Translations under genes and position numbers: made by a program
Shown: one piece after another, positions 55,471 to 63,719 of the stretch
How the letters are laid out: the number at the start of each line of letters is the position of its first letter
How positions within the stretch are numbered: the stretch's first letter is position 1
Assembly (NCBI GenBank): GCA_030745755.1
Contig: JASLOA010000052.1
Span: forward strand, 31,418-95,417
DNA length: 64,000 nt
Source of the DNA: Kiritimatiellia bacterium
GTDB lineage: Bacteria > Verrucomicrobiota > Kiritimatiellia > UBA8416 > JABMPJ01
Reading direction: 5' to 3'
The notes under the pieces: model-generated
Seen by the model: only the letters and a program-made list of their open reading frames with translations
Told to the model about the DNA's origin: nothing
Databases searched by the model: none

Positions 55471-55701
55471 CTACTGGATCTCACCCAGGAGGAGCAAGTG
55501 CTTCGCCAGGGCGGATTGGTTGTAACGTATTCACGGATGGACACCTGGTGCCGCGCTTCAGAGGTGCCAGAAGAAGCTGCAAAAGGCTTGCCATTGAGCG
55601 CAAAGGCGGAGTACCGTTTACCGAACGGTATCTCGGCATCCGCAATCCGCTGCAAGAAGCCCTGCGACCTTAACATCCAATCCTGAAAGAGAAACTTTGC
55701 T

Positions 55702-57984
55702 GTGAGTGATGCAAGGATTCGACAGATACCAGTAATGGACGAGAGCCGCATGAGGCTTTCGCTGAACGGCGAATGGCGAGTACAGAAATGGCCGTTCTCG
55801 ACGGATGAAGTGGCCTTGGCTGCACCGGCAACGGACGATGCGGACTGGGAGTCGATGGCGCAGCCCGGCAAGGTGTTCTATGCCGATCCGGAAGCGCACA
55901 GTCGGGACATTCCGAACTGGGATCGCGTTACACTGGCCCACATTGATCCTGAGGATGGCGCGGTTCTGCGCCGTCGTGTGACGATTCCCGCGGATTGGCA
56001 AGGCAAGCGTATTGTGCTGCGCTTCGACGCGGTCTACCCCGCAGGTCGTTTCTACCTCAACGGGCACTGTCTGGGTGAGCACATGAGCGGTGTTACGCCT
56101 GTCGAGTTCGATGTGACGGATCGTGTCAATGCCGGTGAGGAGGCGGTGGTGGCCGTCCGGCTGATCCGCCGTCACAAGTTTGTGCAGATGGATATGGTGC
56201 GACATTCGCTGGAGTTCGGCGGACCGGCCCAGCCGGCGGAGCTGTTTGCCGTCGAACCGTGCCACATCGTCGAGGATCATCTGATCACGGCACTTGCTGG
56301 CGATCTTGTAACGGGAACAGTCAGCGGAGCGGTGACTGTTGTCAATACGGGTGCGGATGCAACGTCGGCCGCCCTGTCGGTCGAGTTGGTCGATTCAGCC
56401 GGGAACGTCGTGGCTGAGGCCGCCGCCGAAGCGACGGTTGAGGCCGCTGCCGAAGCGTCGTTGCCGCTGTCCTTGACCGTGGCGAACCCGCAGCTCTGGA
56501 ATGACGAGTATCCGGACCTCTACACCGTGAGGATTCTGCTGACAGCCGGAGAGCAGCCGGCACAGCGCATGAGCTATCGTACGGGATTTCGCTACTTCGA
56601 TCTCACGCCGGAAGGCCCGCGTCTGAACGGGAATCCGGTGAAATTCCGAGGGGTGAACCACCTGACATTCCACCCGGAACACGGGATGTACACGCCGAAG
56701 GAATGGCTGCGTCAGAACCTGACAATGATGAAGCGGTGCAATGTAAACATGATTCGCACCCATTACACCGGGCCTCGTTGTCTGAGTGACCTGTGCGATG
56801 AGATGGGGATCTATCTGCTTCAGGAGCTTGCGATTGACTGGGGTACCGATTACATCCACGACCCTGAATGGATGCCGCCGGCATGGCTGCGGATCGAGGG
56901 GGCCGTCCGTCGTGATCGCCACCATCCCTCCCTGATGGCTTGGAGCGTGGGCAATGAGAACATGCCCAACACCAGGGAGGTCGCAGAAGCGGGCTGGAAT
57001 CATTTGCGCGAGTTCGATGCGCTGGTCAAGCGGATCGATCCCAGCCGTCCGACCATCTTCCCGCCGCCTGGTCCGGCCAACAAGATCACAGGTAACTTTG
57101 AGCTGCAGCTTGGTGACATCGCCGATACACACTATGTCTTTGATAATGTTAAGCGCTTTCTGGCGGACGGGAAGATTGAGAACGCAAATAGCTGGGAGGC
57201 CGACATGGTCGTCCACACGCGCGAAGCTGCGCTCGAGCAAGGCTGGTCCGGTTGTTGGGTGAGCACGGAGTATGGCATCTTCAATGCGATGCCCGATCTG
57301 CTGCACTCGCCGCATGCATCGATCATTGATGATATTCCCGAGGAGATTCCGTCCGACAAGAGCTCCTTCGTTGCGTTCGAGGAGCGAATGCGGCGGGAGT
57401 GGGGTTTCATGCGGGGAGAGCCGACCTGTCTCGGCGGCGCCTTCTTCCCCTGGCTCTCCTGTGGCGCCGGTAGTGCGGAGGCGGGCAATCCCTGGGGCTG
57501 GGTGCGCTGGGGCGAGGACTGTGATTGGGGCGTCATCACGGCCGACCTGTTGCCGAAGCCCTTCTTCTGGATCATGCGTGTCCTTCTTAGCCCGGTATGG
57601 TTCCCCGAACGGCTTACCTGGAATCCGGGCGATACCGAATTGTCCTTCACGGTGGAAAACCAGTACAACGCGATTGATCTGGCGGCGTGTACGCTGCGCG
57701 TGCAGCAGGGCGCGGGCGGTGACTGGATGACCTGCCTCAGGAGTTTTGAGGATATTCAGGTGAACTGTGCGCCGGGCGCCAGGGCGGAGGTCCGTGTCCC
57801 GTTGCAGCCGCATCTGCTCGAGTGCCTGGAGAAGGGCAACTTTGGTTTGTGTCGCTTCACCTTGCTTGATCCTACCGGGTACCGCCCCATCGCGGCCGAG
57901 GCACTGGTCATGCCTGCGGAAGGCGAGGCCGGCGTGAACGACACAGCAATGACGATTGGACCGGACGCCGTGCTGGCGCCGTAA
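55702..57984 (+). CDS. GH2-family glycoside hydrolase
   Basis: 760 residues from GTG 55702; alternative ATG starts at 55735 and 55750 are possible because the ribosome site (AAAGAGAAA) is weak. N-terminal sugar-binding domain (RLSLNGEWRVQKWPFS...RFYLNGHCLGEHMSGVTPVEFDVT), Ig-like domain, TIM barrel. Acid/base E419 in SVGNENM and nucleophile E523 in VSTEYGIF. The glucuronate NxK motif is not evident, so specificity differs from the beta-glucuronidase at 40573. A 24-base tandem duplication at 56416-56463 (EAAAEATV-EAAAEASL) lies in a domain linker. No signal peptide. Preceded by the regulator and GC hairpins. Confidence 0.87.
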   Translation: MSDARIRQIPVMDESRMRLSLNGEWRVQKWPFSTDEVALAAPATDDADWESMAQPGKVFYADPEAHSRDIPNWDRVTLAHIDPEDGAVLRRRVTIPADWQGKRIVLRFDAVYPAGRFYLNGHCLGEHMSGVTPVEFDVTDRVNAGEEAVVAVRLIRRHKFVQMDMVRHSLEFGGPAQPAELFAVEPCHIVEDHLITALAGDLVTGTVSGAVTVVNTGADATSAALSVELVDSAGNVVAEAAAEATVEAAAEASLPLSLTVANPQLWNDEYPDLYTVRILLTAGEQPAQRMSYRTGFRYFDLTPEGPRLNGNPVKFRGVNHLTFHPEHGMYTPKEWLRQNLTMMKRCNVNMIRTHYTGPRCLSDLCDEMGIYLLQELAIDWGTDYIHDPEWMPPAWLRIEGAVRRDRHHPSLMAWSVGNENMPNTREVAEAGWNHLREFDALVKRIDPSRPTIFPPPGPANKITGNFELQLGDIADTHYVFDNVKRFLADGKIENANSWEADMVVHTREAALEQGWSGCWVSTEYGIFNAMPDLLHSPHASIIDDIPEEIPSDKSSFVAFEERMRREWGFMRGEPTCLGGAFFPWLSCGAGSAEAGNPWGWVRWGEDCDWGVITADLLPKPFFWIMRVLLSPVWFPERLTWNPGDTELSFTVENQYNAIDLAACTLRVQQGAGGDWMTCLRSFEDIQVNCAPGARAEVRVPLQPHLLECLEKGNFGLCRFTLLDPTGYRPIAAEALVMPAEGEAGVNDTAMTIGPDAVLAP

Positions 57985-57990
57985 AGCGGG

Positions 57991-58028
57991 TAGTAATCAG
58001 TGATCAGTAATTAGTGATCCGTTATCAG
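57991..58028. repeat. ATCAGTGATCAGTAATTAGTG-type repeat
   Basis: Near-tandem TAATCAGTGATCAGTAATTA and GTGATCCGTTATCAG units seven bases after the GH2 stop. Same family as the repeats at 29031, 51855 and 60482. A purine-rich GGGGAAGATAAGGG stretch follows, similar to that at 16750. Confidence 0.7.
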
Positions 58029-58132
58029 TTTGGGGAAGTGAGACAGGGGAAGATAAGGGCGGGATCCTCTTCCCGTAGTCTTTCGCCATAATCTTTTGCC
58101 CTCATCTCCGGAAGGGCAGAGAAGGAGAACAG

Positions 58133-60499
58133 ATGGATCAGTACGGATACTTTGACGAGGCTGCGCGCGAATACGTCATCACCCAACCTGCGACACCCAC
58201 CCCTTGGATTAATTACCTGATGGGCAAGAACCTGAAGGCGTTCGTTTCCAACGGGGCAGGGGGCATGCTATGGCACGGCGAACCCAATTGCGGGCGGATG
58301 ACCCGCTACCGTTTTAACGGGTTGCCGATGGATTCGCCCGGCTTCTATCTCTACGTGCGTGACGGGGAATCGGTGTGGAACCCATCCTACTATCCGCGCA
58401 TGGTGGAGCTTGATCGATATGCCTGCCGGCACGGACTCGGTTACACCCGTTTCGAGGCGGAGAAGGATGGGCTCGCGGTCACGCTCACCTTCACGATTCC
58501 CATGGCCGATGACGTCATGCTCTGGGATGTGACCCTGACCAACCATGGCGAGACAGAACGTGACGTGACGCTCACGCCCTATATGGAGCTCTCGCTGCAT
58601 GATTCGGACAAGGATGTCAGCTTCTTTCTGGTGTGCGGGAATCAGGTGCGCTACACGCACAACTCCGAGCTCAATGCCATTGCCTCCGACTACTTCGCCT
58701 TTGAGTCGCCCTTCACCGGCCAGGGGCTGTTCGGATCAAGCGAGGGGTTTACCTCGTTTGAACTGCTCAGGGATCGTTTCATCGGCCGCGGCCGCACCGA
58801 GGCCAATCCGATCGGCCTGGAATCCAAACTGTCCTGTACAGAGATCCCTAATGGCGGTCCCTACGCCTGCTGTGCGGTGGAGAACAAGCTTGTGCTTGGC
58901 GCAGGTGAATCGAAGCGGCTCTTCTACAAGTACGCCGTGTCCGATAACCTGGAAGAGTCGACCCGACTCTTCCAGGCCTACACCAGCTGCGACGATCTGG
59001 ACCGCGCACGACAGGGGATTGACGACTACTGGGGCAAAGTACTTGCCGCGGCACAGGTGGAGACCCCGGACAAGGCCGTCAACGTGCTCCTCAATACCTG
59101 GCTGCCCAACAATGTGCGTGTTGCCATGCGCAACGCCCGCTCGATCTCGACCCGTCACACGGGGACGGACGCTGCCATGCGTTACCGCGACACGCTGCAG
59201 GACGCACTATCCTGTTCCGTACTCTTTCCGGACGAGGCACGTGAGATTATTGAGAAGTGTATGGTCAGCATGTGCGCCAACGGGCGGACCGTGCTACAGA
59301 TTAACCCCGTAACGTTGACCGGCAATGACACCGGCTTCACACGCATCGACGCGGCCGTCTGGGGGATCTTTACGGTTTATCAGTATCTGGCCGAGACGGG
59401 TGATGACGCATTGCTGGACGAAGTTCTTCCCTACTTCGACGAGGGTGAGGGCACGGTGCTCGAGCACCTCATTCGCAGTCTTGCCTTCATTAGTGGCCAC
59501 CGCGGTGACACTGGGCTGCCGCAACTCTTTGATGTGGACTGGAACGATATGCTGCAGGTGTTCTCTGCCGACTATGAGGGCGGCGAAACCGTGATGGTAG
59601 CGGAACAGTACATTCTGGCAGCCCGGATGCTGATCGAGATCCTGGAGACTACCAAGCGAGAGGGGCCGGTGGCGGACCTGCAGGCTTCAATGCAGGAATT
59701 TGCCGACGCCCTCTCTGCAGACGCCGTCTGGGATGGCGCCTGGTTCCGGCGCCTGCTCTTTACCGATGAACCGCCGATGGGCAGTGCCGCGTGCGATGAA
59801 GCGAAGATCTTTCTCAACGCCCAGAGCTGGGCCGTGCTTTCCGGATGTCTGCCCGAGGATCGACTCCGTACCGCCATGGACTCGGTTGCAGAGCACCTCG
59901 CGACTCCGTTTGGGATCCGCACTTTTTCGCCCGGTTTCACGAAGATGAATGATGGGGCTCCGTTCCGGTCCAATGGGCCCGGGGCAGGGGAGAATGCCGG
60001 ACTCTTCCTGCACGCCAACACGTGGGCCATTATGGCCGAGTGTGCGCTTGGAAACCGGGAACGCGCCTGGCAGTACTTCAGTCAGATCCTGCCCGTCAAC
60101 CTCTCCGCCGCCGGTCCCGACCGCTATGCCAACGAACCCTATGCTTTCACCTCCTGGATCTACGGCCCGGAGCATGCGCGCTATGGTACAGGGCAGCTCT
60201 CTTGGCTTACAGGCGGTGCGAGCTGGCTCTACAAGGTGGGGGTTGAGTACATTCTCGGTATTCGCAACACCCTTGAGGGACTCCGTATCATGCCCTGTGT
60301 CCCGTCCGACTGGGACACCTATACGGTGACACGCAAGGTACGCGGCGTGGTGTATCGGGTTACGGTGAATAACCCCGACCATCTCGCCATCGGTAACATT
60401 CGCCTGAAGGTAAATGGCGATGATGTGGAGGGCGACCTCGTTCCGTTTGCAGATGAAGGGCCTGTTGTGGTGGAGGCGAGGGTGATCAGTGATAACTGA
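58133..60499 (+). CDS. GH94-family phosphorylase (second)
   Basis: 788 residues; GAAGGAGA precedes the ATG. N-terminal beta-sandwich (FVSNGAGGMLWHGEPNCGRMTRYRFNGLPMDSPGFYLYVRD), barrel with DWNDML (469-474) and late segments ENAGLFLHANTWAIMAECALG and SWLTGGASWLYKVGVEYILG typical of GH94. It is only distantly similar to the GH94 at 45909, so a different disaccharide is likely. The last codons (VISDN) and stop sit in a GTGATCAGTGATAACTGA repeat. Confidence 0.88.
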   Translation: MDQYGYFDEAAREYVITQPATPTPWINYLMGKNLKAFVSNGAGGMLWHGEPNCGRMTRYRFNGLPMDSPGFYLYVRDGESVWNPSYYPRMVELDRYACRHGLGYTRFEAEKDGLAVTLTFTIPMADDVMLWDVTLTNHGETERDVTLTPYMELSLHDSDKDVSFFLVCGNQVRYTHNSELNAIASDYFAFESPFTGQGLFGSSEGFTSFELLRDRFIGRGRTEANPIGLESKLSCTEIPNGGPYACCAVENKLVLGAGESKRLFYKYAVSDNLEESTRLFQAYTSCDDLDRARQGIDDYWGKVLAAAQVETPDKAVNVLLNTWLPNNVRVAMRNARSISTRHTGTDAAMRYRDTLQDALSCSVLFPDEAREIIEKCMVSMCANGRTVLQINPVTLTGNDTGFTRIDAAVWGIFTVYQYLAETGDDALLDEVLPYFDEGEGTVLEHLIRSLAFISGHRGDTGLPQLFDVDWNDMLQVFSADYEGGETVMVAEQYILAARMLIEILETTKREGPVADLQASMQEFADALSADAVWDGAWFRRLLFTDEPPMGSAACDEAKIFLNAQSWAVLSGCLPEDRLRTAMDSVAEHLATPFGIRTFSPGFTKMNDGAPFRSNGPGAGENAGLFLHANTWAIMAECALGNRERAWQYFSQILPVNLSAAGPDRYANEPYAFTSWIYGPEHARYGTGQLSWLTGGASWLYKVGVEYILGIRNTLEGLRIMPCVPSDWDTYTVTRKVRGVVYRVTVNNPDHLAIGNIRLKVNGDDVEGDLVPFADEGPVVVEARVISDN

Positions 60500-60505
60500 T
60501 ACCTG
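60482..60505. repeat. GATCAGTGATAACTGAT repeat at a gene 3' end
   Basis: Supplies the stop codon of the second GH94 gene. Same family as 57991-58028. Confidence 0.6.
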
Positions 60506-60566
60506 TAAGTAATCCGGTATCCCTCCCCATAGGATGTTTTGGAGAGATGAAAAGGAGTCGGTGAGC

Positions 60567-61874
60567 ATGCAGTTTGATACGGAAATGTCGCGCTACGAGG
60601 GGATCATTCGCGAGTGGGTGATGGGAAAGCTGGCGCGTACCTGCAGGGAGCCGGCTGGATGCCTCAAGTATCCCTTTGTCGATCCCGGCGGCGGCTATGA
60701 GGGGAATCTCTGGGACTGGGATTCTTTTTGGTCGGTTTACGGTATGCTTAACCTACTCGATAAGGATGGTGCACTCAACGGGGTCAAGACGGTGGCAGAT
60801 CGCCCCTGGAGTGAGTATGCGGAGGGGAATATCGCTAACTTTTTCGATCACCAGGAGAAGGACGGCTACATTCCAACCTGTATCCTGAGCTTCGAGGAGG
60901 AGTCATACCAAATCATCAAGCATAGGGAAGGCGAGGTGTTGAACATGCACAAGCCGTTCCTGGCGCAACAGATCGCTTTGATCTCCGGATGGAAGCAGGA
61001 TCGAAGGTGGGCGGCTCAATACAAGGACGGACTGGCCGCGTACTTCGCCCGGTACGAAGCGGACTACTTCAACACCAACTGCGGGCTGTACGTCTGGGCC
61101 GACGATGTAATGATCGGCATGGACAACGATCCGGCCACGTTCGGGCGTCCGCGCTTTTCCACGGCGAACCTGTTCTTGAACAGCTTTATGGTGGCAGAAC
61201 TTCGTGCGGGTGCGTCACTGTTTGCCGACTGGGGGGATGCCTCCTTGGCGGCCACGCTGCAGGAAAGGGAGCGGAAGCTGAGTGAGGCCATCCGGGAAGA
61301 GTGCTGGGATCGCCGGGATCAGATCTTCTACTCGGTGGATGTGGATGTGAAGACGCGGCCCTATCACTGGTATCACAAGGGGCTTGGTGTCTTCTGGAAG
61401 ACGCTGCCGATCAAGATCCGCGCCTGGAGCAGTTTTCTTCCACTGTGGGCAGGCGTAGCCTCGGCGGAGGAAGCGGCCGTCCTCGCGGATGTGCATGCGC
61501 GGGACGAGACGACGTTTCTTGCCCCATACGGGATCTGTTCTCTGGCGATGGACGAGCGTATGTTCGATCTGCGTGCGACCAACAATCCGTCCAATTGGCT
61601 CGGACCGATCTGGCTGGTTGTGCAGTACTGCGTCTTCCGCGGCCTCATGCGCTATGGGTATCGGGATCAGGCCGCTGATCTCTGTGTAAGGGCACTGCGA
61701 CTCCTCGGTGAGGATCTGAAACGCACCGGGACGCTGCACGAATACTACGACCCGCAGAGCGGTGAACCTGTGATGACCGAGGATTTTGTCAATTGGAACG
61801 TTCTGGTCCTGAACATGGTGGACGAACTGCGGGGTGGGGCGTCGATGGGAGATCTCATTGATCCGATGGTATAG
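60567..61874 (+). CDS. GH63/MGH1-like (alpha/alpha)6 glycoside hydrolase
   Basis: 435 residues from ATG 60567 (AAAGGAG at 60551-60557). The family landmark NLWDWDSFW (WDWD at 49-52) is followed by DHQEKDGYIPTCI, HKPFLAQQI, TNCGLYVWADDVMIGMDNDP, and a C-terminal NPSNWLGPIWLVVQYCVFRGL and DFVNWNVLVLNMV. These match mannosylglycerate-hydrolase/GH63-like enzymes, which cleave alpha-glucosyl or alpha-mannosyl bonds by inversion. No signal peptide. It is the last glycan gene of the locus. Confidence 0.82.
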   Translation: MQFDTEMSRYEGIIREWVMGKLARTCREPAGCLKYPFVDPGGGYEGNLWDWDSFWSVYGMLNLLDKDGALNGVKTVADRPWSEYAEGNIANFFDHQEKDGYIPTCILSFEEESYQIIKHREGEVLNMHKPFLAQQIALISGWKQDRRWAAQYKDGLAAYFARYEADYFNTNCGLYVWADDVMIGMDNDPATFGRPRFSTANLFLNSFMVAELRAGASLFADWGDASLAATLQERERKLSEAIREECWDRRDQIFYSVDVDVKTRPYHWYHKGLGVFWKTLPIKIRAWSSFLPLWAGVASAEEAAVLADVHARDETTFLAPYGICSLAMDERMFDLRATNNPSNWLGPIWLVVQYCVFRGLMRYGYRDQAADLCVRALRLLGEDLKRTGTLHEYYDPQSGEPVMTEDFVNWNVLVLNMVDELRGGASMGDLIDPMV

Positions 61875-62042
61875 ATTCGTACAGAACTGCGGGCAACACA
61901 CTTGGCGCGAGTTGCGCATCCTAAACCGATAGAATCAAGACTGAAGCACACGATGAATTCGACACGGTCGAGCCGGAGCTGGACGGTACGCCGGAGGCGA
62001 TCACTGCGCAATCCACGGTCTGGATCCCGGGGTAGACAGATT

Positions 62043-62441
62043 TCACCAGCTGCATTTCACGAGCGCGCTGTCTCGGATCTTCGAATCCCGTGTCACCACG
62101 GTAGCGCCGAGGTACATTGCCGTGGCCACGATCATGCGGTCAGCTGGATCCGGGTGCATTGCAGCACAGTCCATCACAGCCATGCGGGCAATGGTGTTGT
62201 TGACGGGGTGGAATCGTAGGAAGCTCAGTGTCTCGCAACGCGTAACCCACACGTCCGGCGCGATGCCAAGCACGAGTCGGTCCTTGGCTGCTAGCATGTG
62301 GATCTCCCAAGTGCTGATGCAGGACACGTGAAGCTCTTCGCCATTCTCTCTCGCTTTGTTGATGGCTGCCGCGGCCCTCTTTCCGAGTTCGCACGGTGAG
62401 TTGATGAACGATATCCACGCGTGTGTATCCAGGACAATCAC
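62043..62441 (-). CDS. vapC: VapC-type PIN-domain toxin
   Basis: 132 residues starting at GTG 62441, which overlaps the antitoxin stop (GTGA); GGGAGG lies seven bases upstream. The PIN acidic residues are visible in LDTHAW (start), STWEIHML (middle) and HPDPADRMIVATA. VapC toxins are Mg-dependent RNases that usually cut tRNA or rRNA. Convergent with the GH63-like gene. The reading begins MGGRH at an upstream GTG (62456) if a longer form is used. Confidence 0.9.
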   Translation of the reverse strand: MIVLDTHAWISFINSPCELGKRAAAAINKARENGEELHVSCISTWEIHMLAAKDRLVLGIAPDVWVTRCETLSFLRFHPVNNTIARMAVMDCAAMHPDPADRMIVATAMYLGATVVTRDSKIRDSALVKCSW

Positions 62442-62668
62442 GTGCCTGCCTCCCACTCAACATCCACAGGGTCCATGGGGCGCTCGTACTTCCGGACCAG
62501 TCCGCGGAGCTCTTCCAGTTCCCGATCGTCCTCAGCACGATGGGGAACAATGTCGACCACTGGGCGACCATGGTCCGTAATGCAGACATGATCGCCACTC
62601 TCCACCCGGCGCAGATACGCAAACGCTTTCGGCTTGAACTTCGATTTTGGAACCATCAGAACAGTCAT
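62438..62668 (-). CDS. vapB: Phd/YefM-type antitoxin
   Basis: 76 residues from ATG 62668; a strong AAAGGAGG lies five bases before it, which excludes the longer reading from 62692. Sequence TVLMVPKSKFKPKAFAYLRRVESGDHVCITDHGRPVVDIVPH is the Phd/YefM fold (prevent-host-death), with a C-terminal toxin-binding tail (ELEELRGLVRKYERPMD). Forms an operon with the overlapping VapC gene and presumably binds the palindrome at 62695-62719. Confidence 0.9.
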   Translation of the reverse strand: MTVLMVPKSKFKPKAFAYLRRVESGDHVCITDHGRPVVDIVPHRAEDDRELEELRGLVRKYERPMDPVDVEWEAGT

Positions 62669-62694
62669 GGCGCCTCCTTTGCTGCAACGCAACA

Positions 62695-62738
62695 GATCTA
62701 TGGTCCATGACTATAGACCAGTATCGTCCGCGCTGCAA
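62695..62738 (-). promoter_or_regulatory. Probable vapBC promoter and operator
   Basis: On the minus strand TTGCAG (62738-62733) and TATAGT (62715-62710) are 17 bases apart. The -10 overlaps an imperfect 25-base palindrome (62695-62719, TCTATGGTC...GACTATAGA, 18 of 25 matching), the usual arrangement for antitoxin autoregulation. Confidence 0.55.
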
Positions 62739-62792
62739 GAAAGAATGCTTAGGAAAGCCCATGGGGGGGGTGCAGGCCACGCATTTTCAGAT

Positions 62793-63045
62793 TCAAGCTG
62801 CGCGCCGCTTTTCCTGGCGGAGATTGAACTGCCAGATATAGCCATAGTTGCTGCTGAAGATGGCGGAGCGTAGGGCGAGTATGTTCTCTGCGCCGTGCTG
62901 CGACCAGAACATGCCGGCTTGCCTGAGGCGTTTTCCGACGAGCGTCTTGCGCCCGGCTTCAACGGCTCCGGAGCCGTTGAAATAGCCCGTGTGGAGAGAG
63001 TCTTGTACATCATGCCGTTATAGTTCCTCTCGAAGTGCTGGAGCT
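62793..63045 (-). pseudogene. Frameshifted C-terminal remnant of an ISKra4-type transposase
   Basis: On the minus strand, one frame gives LQHFERNYNGMMYKT and another continues GYFNGSGAVEAGRKTLVGKR, LRQAGMFWSQHGAENILALR and a terminal SNYGYIWQFNLRQ before a stop at 62793. The pattern GSGxVEAGxKTxVGxRLxQxGMFW is the C-terminus of ISKra4-family transposases. The two parts are in different frames, and the rest of the gene is missing, so it is dead. Confidence 0.7.
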
Positions 63046-63049
63046 GCCG

Positions 63050-63204
63050 ACCTGAACGCGGTCGCACAGGAGTTACTCGATTCAGCCGGCCGACCGTTTG
63101 GTGAGACCGACTACGAGGAGGAAACGCGGCGCATCGGCGAAATGATCGAAGTGATCGCGTGGTACAATAGCCTATTGTCTCCGAAGATTGGCAGGGCAGT
63201 CTGA
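63050..63204 (+). pseudogene. Unidentified gene fragment
   Basis: An open frame of about 51 codons ending in TGA 63202-63204 (LNAVAQELLDSAGRPFGETD..., IEVIAWYNSLLSPKIGRAV). The sequence looks protein-like with plausible helices but has no start of its own; it abuts the transposase remnant. Possibly the tail of a gene cut by rearrangement. Confidence 0.35.
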
Positions 63205-63423
63205 GGAAAACGTTTCCAAGCTGTGAACTTGGGCCGGAGGTAAACCGGATCGACCTGAGCGGTTGACCGAGCTGGCCAATTCACTTACTGTTTCGGGCAG
63301 TCAGCGAGTTTGAGCTTGTGGCGATACTTGAACTGATCGGCGGGGGGCGGATTTGGCACAAACCTCGTAAAACGGCACATTCAGGTTTCTTGGCCCTGTG
63401 TAACTCCTTGACAGTCAACATAT

Positions 63424-63465
<42 letters not shown>

Positions 63466-63478
63466 ATCTGGAAGATAT

Positions 63479-63512
63479 TGCAGCAAGCTGCAATAAGCTG
63501 CAGCAAGCTGCA
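63479..63512. repeat. 10-base tandem repeat (TGCAGCAAGC x3)
   Basis: Three units, the middle one TGCAATAAGC, plus a terminal TGCA. Starts 13 bases after the tRNA break. Confidence 0.9.
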
Positions 63513-63540
63513 CACCAGCCACTTACGCCCACCGATATGT

Positions 63541-63574
63541 TGCAGGGAGCTGCAGGGAACTGCAGGGAGCTGCA
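63541..63574. repeat. 10-base tandem repeat (TGCAGGGAGC x3)
   Basis: Three units (middle one TGCAGGGAAC) plus a terminal TGCA, 28 bases after the first array, sharing the TGCANNNANC pattern. Confidence 0.9.
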
Positions 63575-63719
63575 CTCCGAAATTGGCACAAACCGGCACA
63601 AACTCTCTGTGTGACCGAACTCGAACCGGGATGCCGTACCATCGGCCTCAATTCTCCTTATCAGCTCAGGTGACAATGAATGAATTCCCTTTTCTCGCTG
63701 CCTGAATGATCCTACGTTC

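Larger units (their letters stand above)
55258..55701. other. Intergenic region with two GC-rich hairpins
   Basis: 444 bases without a recognisable gene. Contains CGGCCCG-TCC-CGGGCCG (55325-55341) and CCCCAGGCTG-GGA-CAGCCTGGGG (55448-55470), both perfect stems with three-base loops. Neither is followed by a T-run. They may stabilise or end the regulator's transcript or be dispersed palindromic repeats. Confidence 0.6.

Noticed and set aside
63610..63640. T-loop-like GGTTCGAG on the minus strand, considered as the missing tRNA 3' half
   Set aside because: Wrong strand relative to the tRNA fragment, and its acceptor end does not pair.
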